NCBI GenBank assembly: GCA_017525605.1 | Contig: JAFXSM010000025.1 | Span: 1 to 42,156, forward strand | Reading direction: 5' to 3' | Source: Treponema sp. | GTDB lineage: Bacteria; Spirochaetota; Spirochaetia; Treponematales; Treponemataceae | Length of the DNA stretch: 42,156 nucleotides | Shown here: positions 16,948 through 24,987 of the stretch, piece after piece | Position numbering within the stretch: the stretch's first letter is position 1 | Layout of the letters: every line of letters starts with the position of its first letter | The notes under the pieces: model-generated | The model's database searches: none | What the model was told of the DNA's origin: nothing | Seen by the model: the letters and a program-made list of their open reading frames with translations, nothing else | Made by a program: the position numbers and the translations under genes

Positions 16948-17322
16948 ATGAAAAATTTGAAAACTTTTTTGATTTTGTTCTTTGCCGCCTCGTCGACGTT
17001 TATTTTTTCATGCAGGGGAAACGAGAAAATCGAATTCAACAAGGCTGACCTTGAGGCGCTGGACATTGAATTTCAGTGGGCTGTCGTGAATGTCCCTTAT
17101 GTGGCTTGCCGCGAGAATCCTTCGTATGACTCGAAAGTAGTGAAAAATCTCCGAAAAAACATGCTTGAGAAAATCGTCGGGGAAAAGACCGTGAAAATCG
17201 TTGACGGCGAGTCCGAAAAATACGAAAAATGGCTCGCATTTGAATACGGCTGGGTTCCTGCTTCTTCAGTGAACGTCTACCTCAACAAAATGCGAGCCGA
17301 AAACGCCATTAAAAGCGAATAG
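16948..17322 (+). CDS. Small lipoprotein with SH3-like domain
   Basis: The 124-residue product starts MKNLKTFLILFFAAS and has a lipobox ending F-S-C near residue 22, so it should be lipid-anchored in the envelope. The rest resembles a bacterial SH3 domain: VVNVPYVACRENPSYDSKVV at the start of the fold and EKWLAFEYGWVPASSVNVY at the end, including the common W-x-x-V-x-x-x-Y/V finish. I chose the ATG at 16948 because it starts a proper signal peptide and GGAAAA precedes it; the frame is open upstream into mutT. SH3-like modules often bind cell-wall peptides. The function is not known. Confidence 0.75.
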   Translation: MKNLKTFLILFFAASSTFIFSCRGNEKIEFNKADLEALDIEFQWAVVNVPYVACRENPSYDSKVVKNLRKNMLEKIVGEKTVKIVDGESEKYEKWLAFEYGWVPASSVNVYLNKMRAENAIKSE

Positions 17323-17344
17323 TTTCAATAGGTTAAAATAGCAA

Positions 17345-18655
17345 TTAGTTTTTCTCGCTAAGGATTTTTTCGCACGCCTGCTCAACTGTCAAATCGGTGA
17401 ACTGCTCGCGTGTCTCAAGTTTCTTGAGCGTGAGGACATTCTTTTCCGCTTCGTTCGTGCCGATGAGGATTCCCCATTTCACGCCCTTAGCGTCCGTCAC
17501 TGCGTACTGCTGACCGATTTTCTTCGCGTCCGGGAAAACTTCGACTGCGATTCCGTTCGCGCGGAGCTTTGCCGCAACGCCCTGGTAGTGAATCGCAAGC
17601 GATTTGTCCATGCAGTAGATTTCAGCGTCGAGATAGCTTCCTCTTTTTGTCGTCTTTCCAAGCTTTTCAAGTCCTGCGATGAGCCTGTCAAGGCCGATTG
17701 ATGCTCCTACTCCAGGAAGCTTCGTCTTTGTGTAAAGTCCCGCAAGGTTGTCGTAGCGTCCGCCTGAGCAGACAGAGCCGATTTCCGGGCAGTCGTTCAG
17801 GAATGTCTCGTAGACTACGCCCGTGTAATAATCGAGTCCGCGTGTTATCGACGGGTCTAGGACGTATGTCGATTCTATTCCTGCGGCTTTCATCATCTGC
17901 CTGATTTCTCTCATGCGCTTTGAGTCTTCCGCCTCTCCGCCCGCCATTTCTTCGAGTGTGTCGAGCGTGTCGTCGAAATCCTTTCCGCCTTTGATGTATT
18001 TGAGGATTTTGTCCGCATTTTCTTCCGATGAGGTGAATTCAACAAGCTCTTTTCTGACTTCTTCTTCGCCGACTTTCGCAAGCTTGTCAACCGCGCGGAG
18101 GATGTCCTCCGATTTTTCCGCGACTCCGATTTTTGAGAGGAATCTGTTGAAAATTCCCCTGTGGTTGACGTGAATCGTGATGTTCGTGACTCCGATTTCG
18201 TTGAGGGCGGCTTTCATTACGCTTAAGATTTCGAAATCAGCTGATGCGCTGTCTGAGCCGACAGTGTCGATGTCGCACTGCATGAATTCCCTGTATCGGC
18301 CTGCCTGCGGTTTCTCTCCGCGCCAAACTTTCGCGATGTGGTAGCGTTTGAACGGAAAATACAATTCGCTTTCGTGTTCCGCAGTGAATCTTGCGAACGG
18401 AACTGTCAAGTCGAATCTCATAGCAACGTCGCGCTTTCCGTTGTCCTCGAATCTGAATACCTGCTTTTCTGTCTCGCCGTTCGATTTTCTGAGCAAAATT
18501 TCAGAATATTCAAGGACAGGAGTGTCGATTGGTACGAATCCGAATGAACGGTAAACTTTCGTGATTTTTTCCTGAAGACCGACTCTTTCAATTTCTGATG
18601 CCGGAAGAATGTCTCTGAATCCCTTTAGGACTCTTGGTTGAATAATATCTGCCAT
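17345..18655 (-). CDS. hisS: Histidyl-tRNA synthetase
   Basis: HisS charges tRNA-His with histidine. The 436-residue class II synthetase shows motif 1 around FGFVPIDTPVLEYSEIL, motif 2 in MRFDLTVPFARF and KVWRGEKPQAGRYREFMQCDIDTVG, the histidine-specific RGLDYYTGVVYE, and the motif 3 region PGVGASIGLDRLIAGL. A C-terminal anticodon-binding domain (about residues 335-430) follows. The start at 18655 gives the expected N-terminus MADIIQPRVLKGFRDILP. No clear Shine-Dalgarno is seen; a weak GATACA lies 12 nt before the ATG. It runs convergent with the SH3-like lipoprotein gene (22 bp apart) and divergent from the small lipoprotein gene. Confidence 0.96.
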   Translation of the reverse strand: MADIIQPRVLKGFRDILPASEIERVGLQEKITKVYRSFGFVPIDTPVLEYSEILLRKSNGETEKQVFRFEDNGKRDVAMRFDLTVPFARFTAEHESELYFPFKRYHIAKVWRGEKPQAGRYREFMQCDIDTVGSDSASADFEILSVMKAALNEIGVTNITIHVNHRGIFNRFLSKIGVAEKSEDILRAVDKLAKVGEEEVRKELVEFTSSEENADKILKYIKGGKDFDDTLDTLEEMAGGEAEDSKRMREIRQMMKAAGIESTYVLDPSITRGLDYYTGVVYETFLNDCPEIGSVCSGGRYDNLAGLYTKTKLPGVGASIGLDRLIAGLEKLGKTTKRGSYLDAEIYCMDKSLAIHYQGVAAKLRANGIAVEVFPDAKKIGQQYAVTDAKGVKWGILIGTNEAEKNVLTLKKLETREQFTDLTVEQACEKILSEKN

Positions 18656-18733
18656 AATGAAAACAAGTGTATCATTTTCTTGTATAATTTTTTAGACGTA
18701 CTAAAATTTGATTTTCCGAAAAAGAGGTTTTAT

Positions 18734-18880
18734 ATGAAAAAGTTTTTGTTTTTTGCGGTCTGCGCTTTTCTTTTTGTTTCCGTTTCGTGCTCGAAAAAAA
18801 CATACACGACCGATGACAGCGGCTTGAATTACGAAAGCTACAAAACTTCCCCGAGCGACTCGGATTCTGGCGAAAAATGA
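18734..18880 (+). CDS. 48-residue lipoprotein
   Basis: This is a very small lipoprotein. MKKFLFFAVCAFLFVSVSC carries a hydrophobic signal and a lipobox ending V-S-C at residue 19, leaving a mature part of about 30 Ser/Asp/Thr-rich residues. GAGG at 18724-18727 precedes the ATG. Its stop overlaps the start of the next gene in ATGA, so the two are translationally coupled and likely work together. I do not recognise a family. Confidence 0.7.
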   Translation: MKKFLFFAVCAFLFVSVSCSKKTYTTDDSGLNYESYKTSPSDSDSGEK

Positions 18881-19800
18881 CAATCATGGATTCGTTCAAT
18901 ATTTGGCGGCTTTTGGGAAACGGCGCGTTCGTGGCGATTTTCGTTTCAGTAATCGTATTCCTGATTTTCCGCGCAAAGACTTTCATAACGACGACTGTCT
19001 GCTGCGTTTTAATGATTCCTGTAGTTTTGTTCGGGCGGAATTTTTTCACGGAGATTTTCAAACTAGATGATGAATCGACTTCTGTTTTGAAACAGGAACT
19101 TGCTGTTGAAAAAGAGAAAAATGTGAGCTTGCAGAACGAAATCGCATTTCTCCGCCATGCACAGCTTTCGATTCAGAATCTTGAGCAGATAATGGAGCTG
19201 AATCTTCTGAAAACTTCGCTTCATCAGACTGAGGTGAAGGACACATGGATTGGCACTCAGAAGCTTTTTGAGAATCAGGGGAAGACGAGGACGCAGTATG
19301 CGAGCGTCGGGAAAAACTACCTGATAATTCTGACGCACGATTTGACAGCGAAGTACGGAATCAACATAAAGGAGCTGAAAGCATACGAGGATGATGCCGG
19401 GCAGCTCGTAATTTCGGGTGTCAAGCCGATTTTTACGGGAATGCTCGGCGTTCAGGACAACAAGCAGTATGCGGAAGTCATAAATTCATTTTTCTCTGCC
19501 GACGGAACTCTTGTCGAAAAATATTTCTCGATGGAGAAAAAAGACTTGCAGGCTGCGTCCGATTACGCCGAGTGGTGCGTGAACGAATTCCACAAAAAGA
19601 TAGAAACGATGGACGGTCTCGACTCGAATATTTACGAGCAGGTGAGCGAGTCCGCGCAGAACCTGCTTTTGGTTTTGCTGAGCCCTGTGAACAGAAAAAT
19701 CATCTTCAGCGACACCGAAGATGAAAAATCCGTTTCTTTAATGGAATTCTTGCAGCGAAAAATCGACGAAAAAGAGAAAATGCTTTCAGCCGAAAATTAG
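18877..19800 (+). CDS. Membrane protein with two TM helices and coiled coil, possibly DUF4230-like
   Basis: The 307-residue protein has two N-terminal membrane helices (about residues 12-31 and 36-54). A charged coiled coil follows (about 60-100, KQELAVEKEKNVSLQNEIAF), then a soluble C-terminal domain. GTQKLFENQGKTRTQYASVGKNYLIILTHDLTAKYGINI and LKAYEDDAGQLVISGVKPIF resemble the beta-rich DUF4230 family, but this is tentative. The start overlaps the 48-residue lipoprotein stop (ATGA). Its TAG stop overlaps the stop of the convergent NeuB-like gene (TTAG read on both strands). Membrane topology suggests an envelope role; the function is unknown. Confidence 0.7.
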   Translation: MTIMDSFNIWRLLGNGAFVAIFVSVIVFLIFRAKTFITTTVCCVLMIPVVLFGRNFFTEIFKLDDESTSVLKQELAVEKEKNVSLQNEIAFLRHAQLSIQNLEQIMELNLLKTSLHQTEVKDTWIGTQKLFENQGKTRTQYASVGKNYLIILTHDLTAKYGINIKELKAYEDDAGQLVISGVKPIFTGMLGVQDNKQYAEVINSFFSADGTLVEKYFSMEKKDLQAASDYAEWCVNEFHKKIETMDGLDSNIYEQVSESAQNLLLVLLSPVNRKIIFSDTEDEKSVSLMEFLQRKIDEKEKMLSAEN

Positions 19801-20909
19801 AAACTGATTACGTCTTTCCACTCGACTCCCTTGCCGTCTTCCGCATCTCGTGCCATGACGGCTCCGACTATGTCGTCCAAGAATTTCGGCTCAAGACCTG
19901 GAAGAAGCACTTTCTCCGTTCTCAGGACTCTGATATCGTCTTCCGATATTTTTTCGCCCTTTTTCATGTCGCGCATGAAGTGCAGGCTCCTGTTCGTCCG
20001 TCCGTAATTCGCTTCTTCCGATGCCGCAAGCCGCTTTATGCCGCTTCCCAAGGCTTTTTCGACGCGCTCGCCGTATTCTTCTTTCAGTTGCCGCGTTATG
20101 TAGCCGAATGAATTTTCTCCGTATTGCCTGAAAACTGCCTCGCATTGTCTTATGCAGTGGTGCATGAGCGCGAACTGCTCGCCCGTGAGAGCTACCGGGT
20201 CGTCAAGTCCGTCCGTCTCTTTCGAAAGCGTTATGTGCTTTTCAATCATCTTTGCGCCGACGGCTGCCGCAAGGCTCGGAACAAGAACCGGGTCTAGCGA
20301 GTGGTCGGATATTCCCGCGTCGACTCCGAATATTTTCGAGAGGTTCGGAATCACTTTTATGTTGTATTCTTCCTCCGGTGCCGGATAGAAAGTTATGCAG
20401 TGGAGAAGGGTGACATTTTCCGTTCCGAGAATCGAAATCGCGTTTTCGATGTCAGAAAGTTTTGACACGCCGGATGAGATTATCGTCTTTATCGGAATTT
20501 TTCCTGCATTTTTCTGTTCGCTGCGTATTTCAGAAAGTTTCTTCAGAAGCGGAATGTGGTTCAGCTCCGGGGAAGCGATTTTTATTGCGTCAGGATTGAT
20601 TTTCATCAGCTCCTCAAGGCTTTTTAGGCCGAACGGTGAGCATGTGAATTTCGCGCCTTTTTCGTGCGTGTACCTTGCGCATTCTTCAAAAAATGACGGC
20701 TCGACTTCCAGCTCCTTGAATCTGTCGTAAAGCCTGATGTTTCCTGTCGGGAGCTTCACGTATCCCGTGTTCGGATGCAGGATTTCGTCCGCGTACACCC
20801 ACTGAAATTTCACCCAATCGGCACCTGAATCGATTGCCGTGTCTATAAGCTTTTTCGCTTTTTCCAAATCTCCGCCGTGCGAAGTTCCAATTTCTGCTAT
20901 GATTTCCAT
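19797..20909 (-). CDS. N-acetylneuraminate synthase-like (NeuB/SpsE family) protein with SAF domain
   Basis: NeuB-family enzymes condense phosphoenolpyruvate with a 6-carbon amino sugar to make a nonulosonic acid. The 370-residue protein begins EIIAEIGTSHGGD and has WVKFQW, KIASPELNHIPLL, TIISSGVS, LLHCITFYPAPEEEYN, GISDHSLDPV and AKMIEKHITLSKETDGLDDPVALT, covering the barrel active site. A C-terminal SAF-like domain (RSLHFMRDMKKGEKISEDDIRVLRTE) completes it. The gene is 30 bp after ruvC. No other nonulosonic acid genes are nearby, so whether it makes sialic, legionaminic or pseudaminic acid is unknown. One possible use is flagellin or surface glycan modification. Confidence 0.87.
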   Translation of the reverse strand: MEIIAEIGTSHGGDLEKAKKLIDTAIDSGADWVKFQWVYADEILHPNTGYVKLPTGNIRLYDRFKELEVEPSFFEECARYTHEKGAKFTCSPFGLKSLEELMKINPDAIKIASPELNHIPLLKKLSEIRSEQKNAGKIPIKTIISSGVSKLSDIENAISILGTENVTLLHCITFYPAPEEEYNIKVIPNLSKIFGVDAGISDHSLDPVLVPSLAAAVGAKMIEKHITLSKETDGLDDPVALTGEQFALMHHCIRQCEAVFRQYGENSFGYITRQLKEEYGERVEKALGSGIKRLAASEEANYGRTNRSLHFMRDMKKGEKISEDDIRVLRTEKVLLPGLEPKFLDDIVGAVMARDAEDGKGVEWKDVISF

Positions 20910-20939
20910 GATTAGATTTTCGGAATCTGGCGGAAAATA

Positions 20940-21422
20940 TCAAAGCCCGCGCGAGTGAATGTGCGTTATCGCCGCCGCAAGCGCGTCCGCCGCATGGTCT
21001 GGCTTCGGCCGTTCCTTGAGTGACAGTAGAATCTGCACGTATTGCTCGACAGTTTCTTTGTCCGCGCTCTGGGTTCCAGTCACGGAAGATTTTATCGCGT
21101 TTGGCTTGTACATCGAGAGCGGAACCGAATTCTTTTCCAGCGTCATCGTTATAACGCCTTTCGCTTCCGAAACATTCATCGCGCTCGACGCATTTTTGCC
21201 GAAGAACAGCTCTTCCATTGCTGATTCGTCCGGCTTGTATTTTTCGATGACGAGTTCCATTCCGTTGTAAATTTCAAGAAGCCGTTTCCCGTGCTCCATC
21301 GCGTTGTCTGTCTCGATTACGCCATATCCGACCAGCCTGATTTTTCCGTCGAGAACATCGATGATGCCAAAACCCGTGTTCGCGTACCCCGGGTCGATTC
21401 CCAAAATGCGTCTTTTTTCCAT
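20940..21422 (-). CDS. ruvC: Holliday junction endonuclease RuvC
   Basis: RuvC cuts Holliday junctions made during recombination, working with RuvAB. The 160-residue protein has the four acidic catalytic residues of the family: Asp10 in LGIDPGYANTG, Glu in AMEELFFGKNAS (near 70), and two Asp in KPDHAADALAAAI (near 142-145). The length is normal. It follows yebC, a common arrangement, but a 192-bp gap with several hairpins separates them. The NeuB-like gene follows 30 bp downstream and probably shares its message. ruvA and ruvB are not in the window. Confidence 0.95.
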   Translation of the reverse strand: MEKRRILGIDPGYANTGFGIIDVLDGKIRLVGYGVIETDNAMEHGKRLLEIYNGMELVIEKYKPDESAMEELFFGKNASSAMNVSEAKGVITMTLEKNSVPLSMYKPNAIKSSVTGTQSADKETVEQYVQILLSLKERPKPDHAADALAAAITHIHSRGL

Positions 21423-21434
21423 AAAGTTTTAAAA

Positions 21435-21470
21435 ACAAAAAACACAGACCTTCAAACCGAAAATCTGTGC
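21435..21470 (-). terminator. Terminator-like hairpin upstream of ruvC
   Basis: On the minus strand GCACAGA and TCTGTGT pair around a 15-nt loop (21442-21448 with 21464-21470) and are followed by TTTTTTG. It could end yebC transcription or act as an attenuator in the ruvC leader. Confidence 0.6.
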
Positions 21471-21526
21471 TTCAGTGTTCGTTTGTATTCGTTCAATAAA
21501 TTGATTTGAACAGTTGAACAACCAAC

Positions 21527-21616
21527 CGGCTTACACGGATGTAAGCCGAAACTGAGATGACACAACTTGCAAAGTTGTGTCGAGTTTTTAAAAAACAGGA
21601 TGTTTTTTAAAAACTC
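21527..21616. repeat. Cluster of three perfect hairpins between yebC and ruvC
   Basis: Within 90 bp there are three perfect inverted repeats. CGGCTTACA/TGTAAGCCG spans 21527-21548 (4-nt loop), GACACAACTT/AAGTTGTGTC spans 21559-21581 (3-nt loop), and GAGTTTTTAAAAAACA pairs with its complement over 16 bp at 21582-21616 (3-nt loop). The last overlaps the yebC stop codon. A further GTTCAA/TTGAAC pair lies just upstream near 21491-21511. Confidence 0.8.
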
Positions 21617-22397
21617 AGCCCTCAAATCCGTCTGGGTAGTTTACTGTAGACCAAACGTTCTGAACGTCGTCGTCCTCTTCGAGCTTGTCCAGGAGCTTCT
21701 GGACTTTTGCAGCTGTTTCCATGTCAACGTCAGTGTACATCATCGGAACCATGGCGACTTCTGCTGAAAGCGGCTTCCAAGGGTCTTCCTCGTCGTCCTT
21801 CTTCTTCTTGTCGTCCTCTGGCTTCTGCTTCTTTTCCAATGCCTCGACGACAGTCGTGAAGTCGTTCGGAGCTGTTGTTACAGTGATGACTCCGTCCTCT
21901 GAAACGACGTCCTCTGCACCGGCCTCGATTGCAGCTTCCATGACTTCCTCTTCCGAAAGCTTCTCGCCGTCAAATTCGATGACGCCCTTTCTCTCGAATG
22001 AGCGTGATACTGAACCTGTCGTACCGAGGTTTCCGCCGTTCTTGTTGAAGATGTTGCGGACGTTTGCGGCTGCTCTGTTGTGGTTGTCTGTAAGAACTTC
22101 TACGAGAACTGCTACACCGCCTGCTGCGTATCCTTCGTAAGTCAATTCCTCGTAAGTTCCGCCACCAAGCTCACCTGTTCCCTTCTTGATACCGCGCTCG
22201 ATGTTGTCCTTTGGCATTGAAGCTGCACGAGCCTTTACGATTGCCGCGCGGAGGCGTGGGTTTGCGTTAGGGTCGCCACCACCCATCGAAGCTGCGATAG
22301 AAATCTCTTTGATGAGTTTTGTGAAGAGTGCGCCTCTCTTTGCATCAGCTGCGCCCTTTGCGTGTTTAATGGTTGACCATTTATTGTGTCCAGACAT
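21615..22397 (-). CDS. yebC: YebC/PmpR-family (TACO1-like) regulatory protein
   Basis: YebC-family proteins act on the ribosome or as transcriptional regulators; bacterial members are linked to relief of stalling. The protein has 260 residues. It begins with the hallmark [22 protein letters not shown] and has [41 protein letters not shown] and ending [14 protein letters not shown]. Between ALEKKQ and [10 protein letters not shown] there is a Lys/Asp/Glu-rich insert (about residues 190-212), which makes the protein longer than usual family members (about 240-250). AGGAG precedes the ATG, and a TTGAAA-18-TAAAAT promoter lies upstream. Confidence 0.95.
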   Translation of the reverse strand: MSGHNKWSTIKHAKGAADAKRGALFTKLIKEISIAASMGGGDPNANPRLRAAIVKARAASMPKDNIERGIKKGTGELGGGTYEELTYEGYAAGGVAVLVEVLTDNHNRAAANVRNIFNKNGGNLGTTGSVSRSFERKGVIEFDGEKLSEEEVMEAAIEAGAEDVVSEDGVITVTTAPNDFTTVVEALEKKQKPEDDKKKKDDEEDPWKPLSAEVAMVPMMYTDVDMETAAKVQKLLDKLEEDDDVQNVWSTVNYPDGFEG

Positions 22398-22442
22398 TTG
22401 GAACTCCTATAAAATATAGATTCTTTTTAATACAGATTATCA

Positions 22443-22472
22443 ATTTTAACTGATAAAATACAATTTTTTCAA
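22443..22472 (-). promoter_or_regulatory. Promoter of yebC
   Basis: On the minus strand TTGAAA (22467-22472), 18 bp, TAAAAT (22443-22448). The start point would be near 22436, giving a leader of about 40 nt that contains AGGAG, a conventional arrangement unlike the leaderless genes elsewhere in the window. Confidence 0.6.
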
Positions 22473-22560
22473 GATATGACAAAAAAACGCAAGAAAACGC
22501 AAAAAATGCGAATTAAGTGCCGTTTTTTTTGACGTTTTCCGTTTTTCTTATCGTCAGCTC

Positions 22561-24987
22561 CTATTTTTTGTTTTTGAGAAGCTTGCCCTTGAGGGCGTTC
22601 GTTGCGTTTGAGGTTGCCTCCTTCGTTTTTTCGGTTGCCTTGTCCTTCGCTTTGTTGGTTGCTTCCTGAGCTTTTTCGTTCGCTTTTTCCTTTGCCTCGT
22701 CAACTTTTCCTTTTGCGATGTTCTCAAGCTCTGCCTTCTTTGCCTCAAGCGAATTTCTCACGGTGTCCAGGTTCACGTTCTGGATGTCGATTTCGCCTTC
22801 GATTCCCGCGAACGACTTGATTTTTTCGGTGACCTCTCCGCTCGCGCTGTTGATTTTCTCGTTGACTTTTGCGATTGCGGCTTCCTTTGCGTCCCCGAGC
22901 GCGCTCATGAATGCCGCCCTGAATGCCTCCGCGAATCTTTCCATGAAGTTCCCCGAAATGTCCATCGAAAGACCTGACGCGTCCCTGTACGACATTTTGT
23001 AGCCGACGCTGATGTCCTTTATCGTCTCGAGTGCCGTCGTGTAATATTTCGTGACAAGCTCGTTGCTGAATCCGTCCGATGTGAGCGTGACCGGGTTCAT
23101 CTCGACTTTTCCGTTCGCGCTGAATCCGTCTCCGCCCGCGCTTCCTTCGAGCGTCAACGTCGCTTTTCCGTCAATCGACGGGATTCCCGATGCTGATGAG
23201 ATTTTCGTCCCGTCAACTTTCGCGCTGAATCCGCTTCCTTTGTAGCTCACAGAAATCAAATCCGCGGAAGATGATTTTCTCACGTCGAGTGTCAGTTTTC
23301 CTTTGTGGTTCGTCTCCCCGACATCGAATTTCGCCTCTGCCGTCGTCGGGGAACCAATCATGTTCTGGTTGCTCGTGATGTTTTTTATCGCGCCCGAAAA
23401 GCCTTTGCTTCCGTCGTTCTCTGTGTATCCCGATGCCGAGACGTTCTTTATCCAAAGCCCCGGGTACTGCCTTGAGTGGTAAATCGTCGTTCCTTTCATT
23501 CTCGATACCGACTCTTTTTTCTCCGGTTTTTTCTCGGTCTTTTCTTTTGTCGCGGAAGATGCGTCCGATTCTTTCTTCATTTGGACTGCGTATGCGATTC
23601 CTTTCTGCACATACGGATAATATTTTCCGAGCATGTCGTAGCCGACCGTGTTGAATGCTGTGTTGAGAATCTGCCCTGAATTTTTCACCGTGTCGGTCAC
23701 ATGCTCGACGAGCGAAACTGCCAAATCTTTGTCGGATTTCACAGCTTCCGCGACCGTTCTTGCAAGCTCGTCAGTCGATTTCACGTCGGCTTTTACTTCG
23801 CTTGCTGTTTTTTCAAATGATTTTTTCAGCTCGTCGCCCTGTTTTATCGAGCTGTTGATTTTTTCAATGTACTCTTTCGCGATTTTCACTTTCTCGATGT
23901 CGCTCGCCGCCTTAATCGATTTCACGTCGAGGTTCTGCAAGTCCTTCACGCTTTCCGAGAATGTCTCGACCTGCGTTTTCAGTTCTTCCGGCTTTGCCTG
24001 CCATTTCGCGACGAGGTTCTGGACGTCCTCCTGCGCTTTCTTTGCCGCGGCCGGCGTTTTCAGCTGCGACTCGATGTTGCTGACGATTTCGTCAACGCTG
24101 CTTCCTCCCGCGATTTCTGCAGCCTGCGCCTTCAAATCCTCAATCGCCTTGTTTGACCTTGATTTGAGTTCCTTTTCGAATTTGCTTTCTGTCGCCGACT
24201 TTTTTTCTTTTGGCGGAATGTAGCAGCTCGTCGTCCTGTCCGTGCCGAATTTCATTCCTTCCGCGGAAATGTCGTTTATTATCGCTTTTCCCCGCAATGC
24301 CTGCGTGAAATTCATGTCAACCGTGATTTTTTCGGCTTCGAAGAGATTTTTCTTGTAGCCGTATTCTTTCGAGTCTTTGTCGCCGATTGCAAGCCCGCTA
24401 ACTCTTATCGATATTCCGAGCAGCTGAACGTCAACGGCGCGGATGTCAGTTTTAGCTTCGAAAATGCTTTCGCACGACGATTTGATGATTTTTTTCGCAA
24501 TCGGGTTTTTGAACGTCGTGACCACGATTACAAGTGCGGCGACGAACGCGATTACTGCAAAAAGCGGGACGAGCTTCACGCGGAATTTGTTCGCATTGAT
24601 TGCTTTCGCGATTTCTTTCAGCTGGGCGAAATCGGCTTTGCCAAGCTCTTTCTCAAGGTTCACGAAGAGATAATCTTTGCCTTTTATCGTGCTCGTCTCT
24701 GTAAAAATCGATTCCACGAGTTTTGAGTCCGATTCGATGTAAATCTTTTTCAGGATTTTCTTTTCGAATTTTTCCTTCGTGTATTTTTTCCTGAAAAGAC
24801 CCGGAAGTTTTTTTGCTGGGATTTTCTTTTTTGTATCTTTTTCGTCGGTTTCTGCGATTACGTTTCTGTTTTCGCTTTGTTTTTCGGATTTCTCCTCGAT
24901 GATTTTTCCTTTGATTTTTCCTTCAGTTTTTTCGCTTTTTTCAGATTCGGAAATTTCTTTTGTTTCGTTGATTTCTTTTTCGCTCAT
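22561..24987 (-). CDS. TIGR03545-type envelope protein with AsmA-like region and repetitive tail
   Basis: The 808-residue protein has several parts. A highly charged Lys/Glu N-terminus (1-60) leads into a further charged segment to about 135. One TM helix follows (about 138-158, LVPLFAVIAFVAALVIVVTTF). Next is a region reading like AsmA-type proteins (VQLLGISIRVSGLAIGDKDS, ITVDMNFTQALRGKAIINDISAEGMKF), then long coiled-coil stretches and a beta-rich domain (GKLTLDVRKSS, GKATLTLEGS, GKVEMNPVTLTSDGFS). The tail of about 60 residues is Ala/Lys/Glu repeats (KAKDKATEKTKEATSNATN). The layout and its pairing with the upstream gene match the uncharacterised TIGR03545 family. The start at 24987 follows GGAGA and overlaps the upstream stop by 4 bp. 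The function is unknown. Confidence 0.8.
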   Translation of the reverse strand: MSEKEINETKEISESEKSEKTEGKIKGKIIEEKSEKQSENRNVIAETDEKDTKKKIPAKKLPGLFRKKYTKEKFEKKILKKIYIESDSKLVESIFTETSTIKGKDYLFVNLEKELGKADFAQLKEIAKAINANKFRVKLVPLFAVIAFVAALVIVVTTFKNPIAKKIIKSSCESIFEAKTDIRAVDVQLLGISIRVSGLAIGDKDSKEYGYKKNLFEAEKITVDMNFTQALRGKAIINDISAEGMKFGTDRTTSCYIPPKEKKSATESKFEKELKSRSNKAIEDLKAQAAEIAGGSSVDEIVSNIESQLKTPAAAKKAQEDVQNLVAKWQAKPEELKTQVETFSESVKDLQNLDVKSIKAASDIEKVKIAKEYIEKINSSIKQGDELKKSFEKTASEVKADVKSTDELARTVAEAVKSDKDLAVSLVEHVTDTVKNSGQILNTAFNTVGYDMLGKYYPYVQKGIAYAVQMKKESDASSATKEKTEKKPEKKESVSRMKGTTIYHSRQYPGLWIKNVSASGYTENDGSKGFSGAIKNITSNQNMIGSPTTAEAKFDVGETNHKGKLTLDVRKSSSADLISVSYKGSGFSAKVDGTKISSASGIPSIDGKATLTLEGSAGGDGFSANGKVEMNPVTLTSDGFSNELVTKYYTTALETIKDISVGYKMSYRDASGLSMDISGNFMERFAEAFRAAFMSALGDAKEAAIAKVNEKINSASGEVTEKIKSFAGIEGEIDIQNVNLDTVRNSLEAKKAELENIAKGKVDEAKEKANEKAQEATNKAKDKATEKTKEATSNATNALKGKLLKNKK

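Noticed and set aside
22480..22520. Terminator after the TIGR03545-type gene
   Set aside because: Only weak CGCA/TGCG pairings with scattered T-runs; not enough to call.
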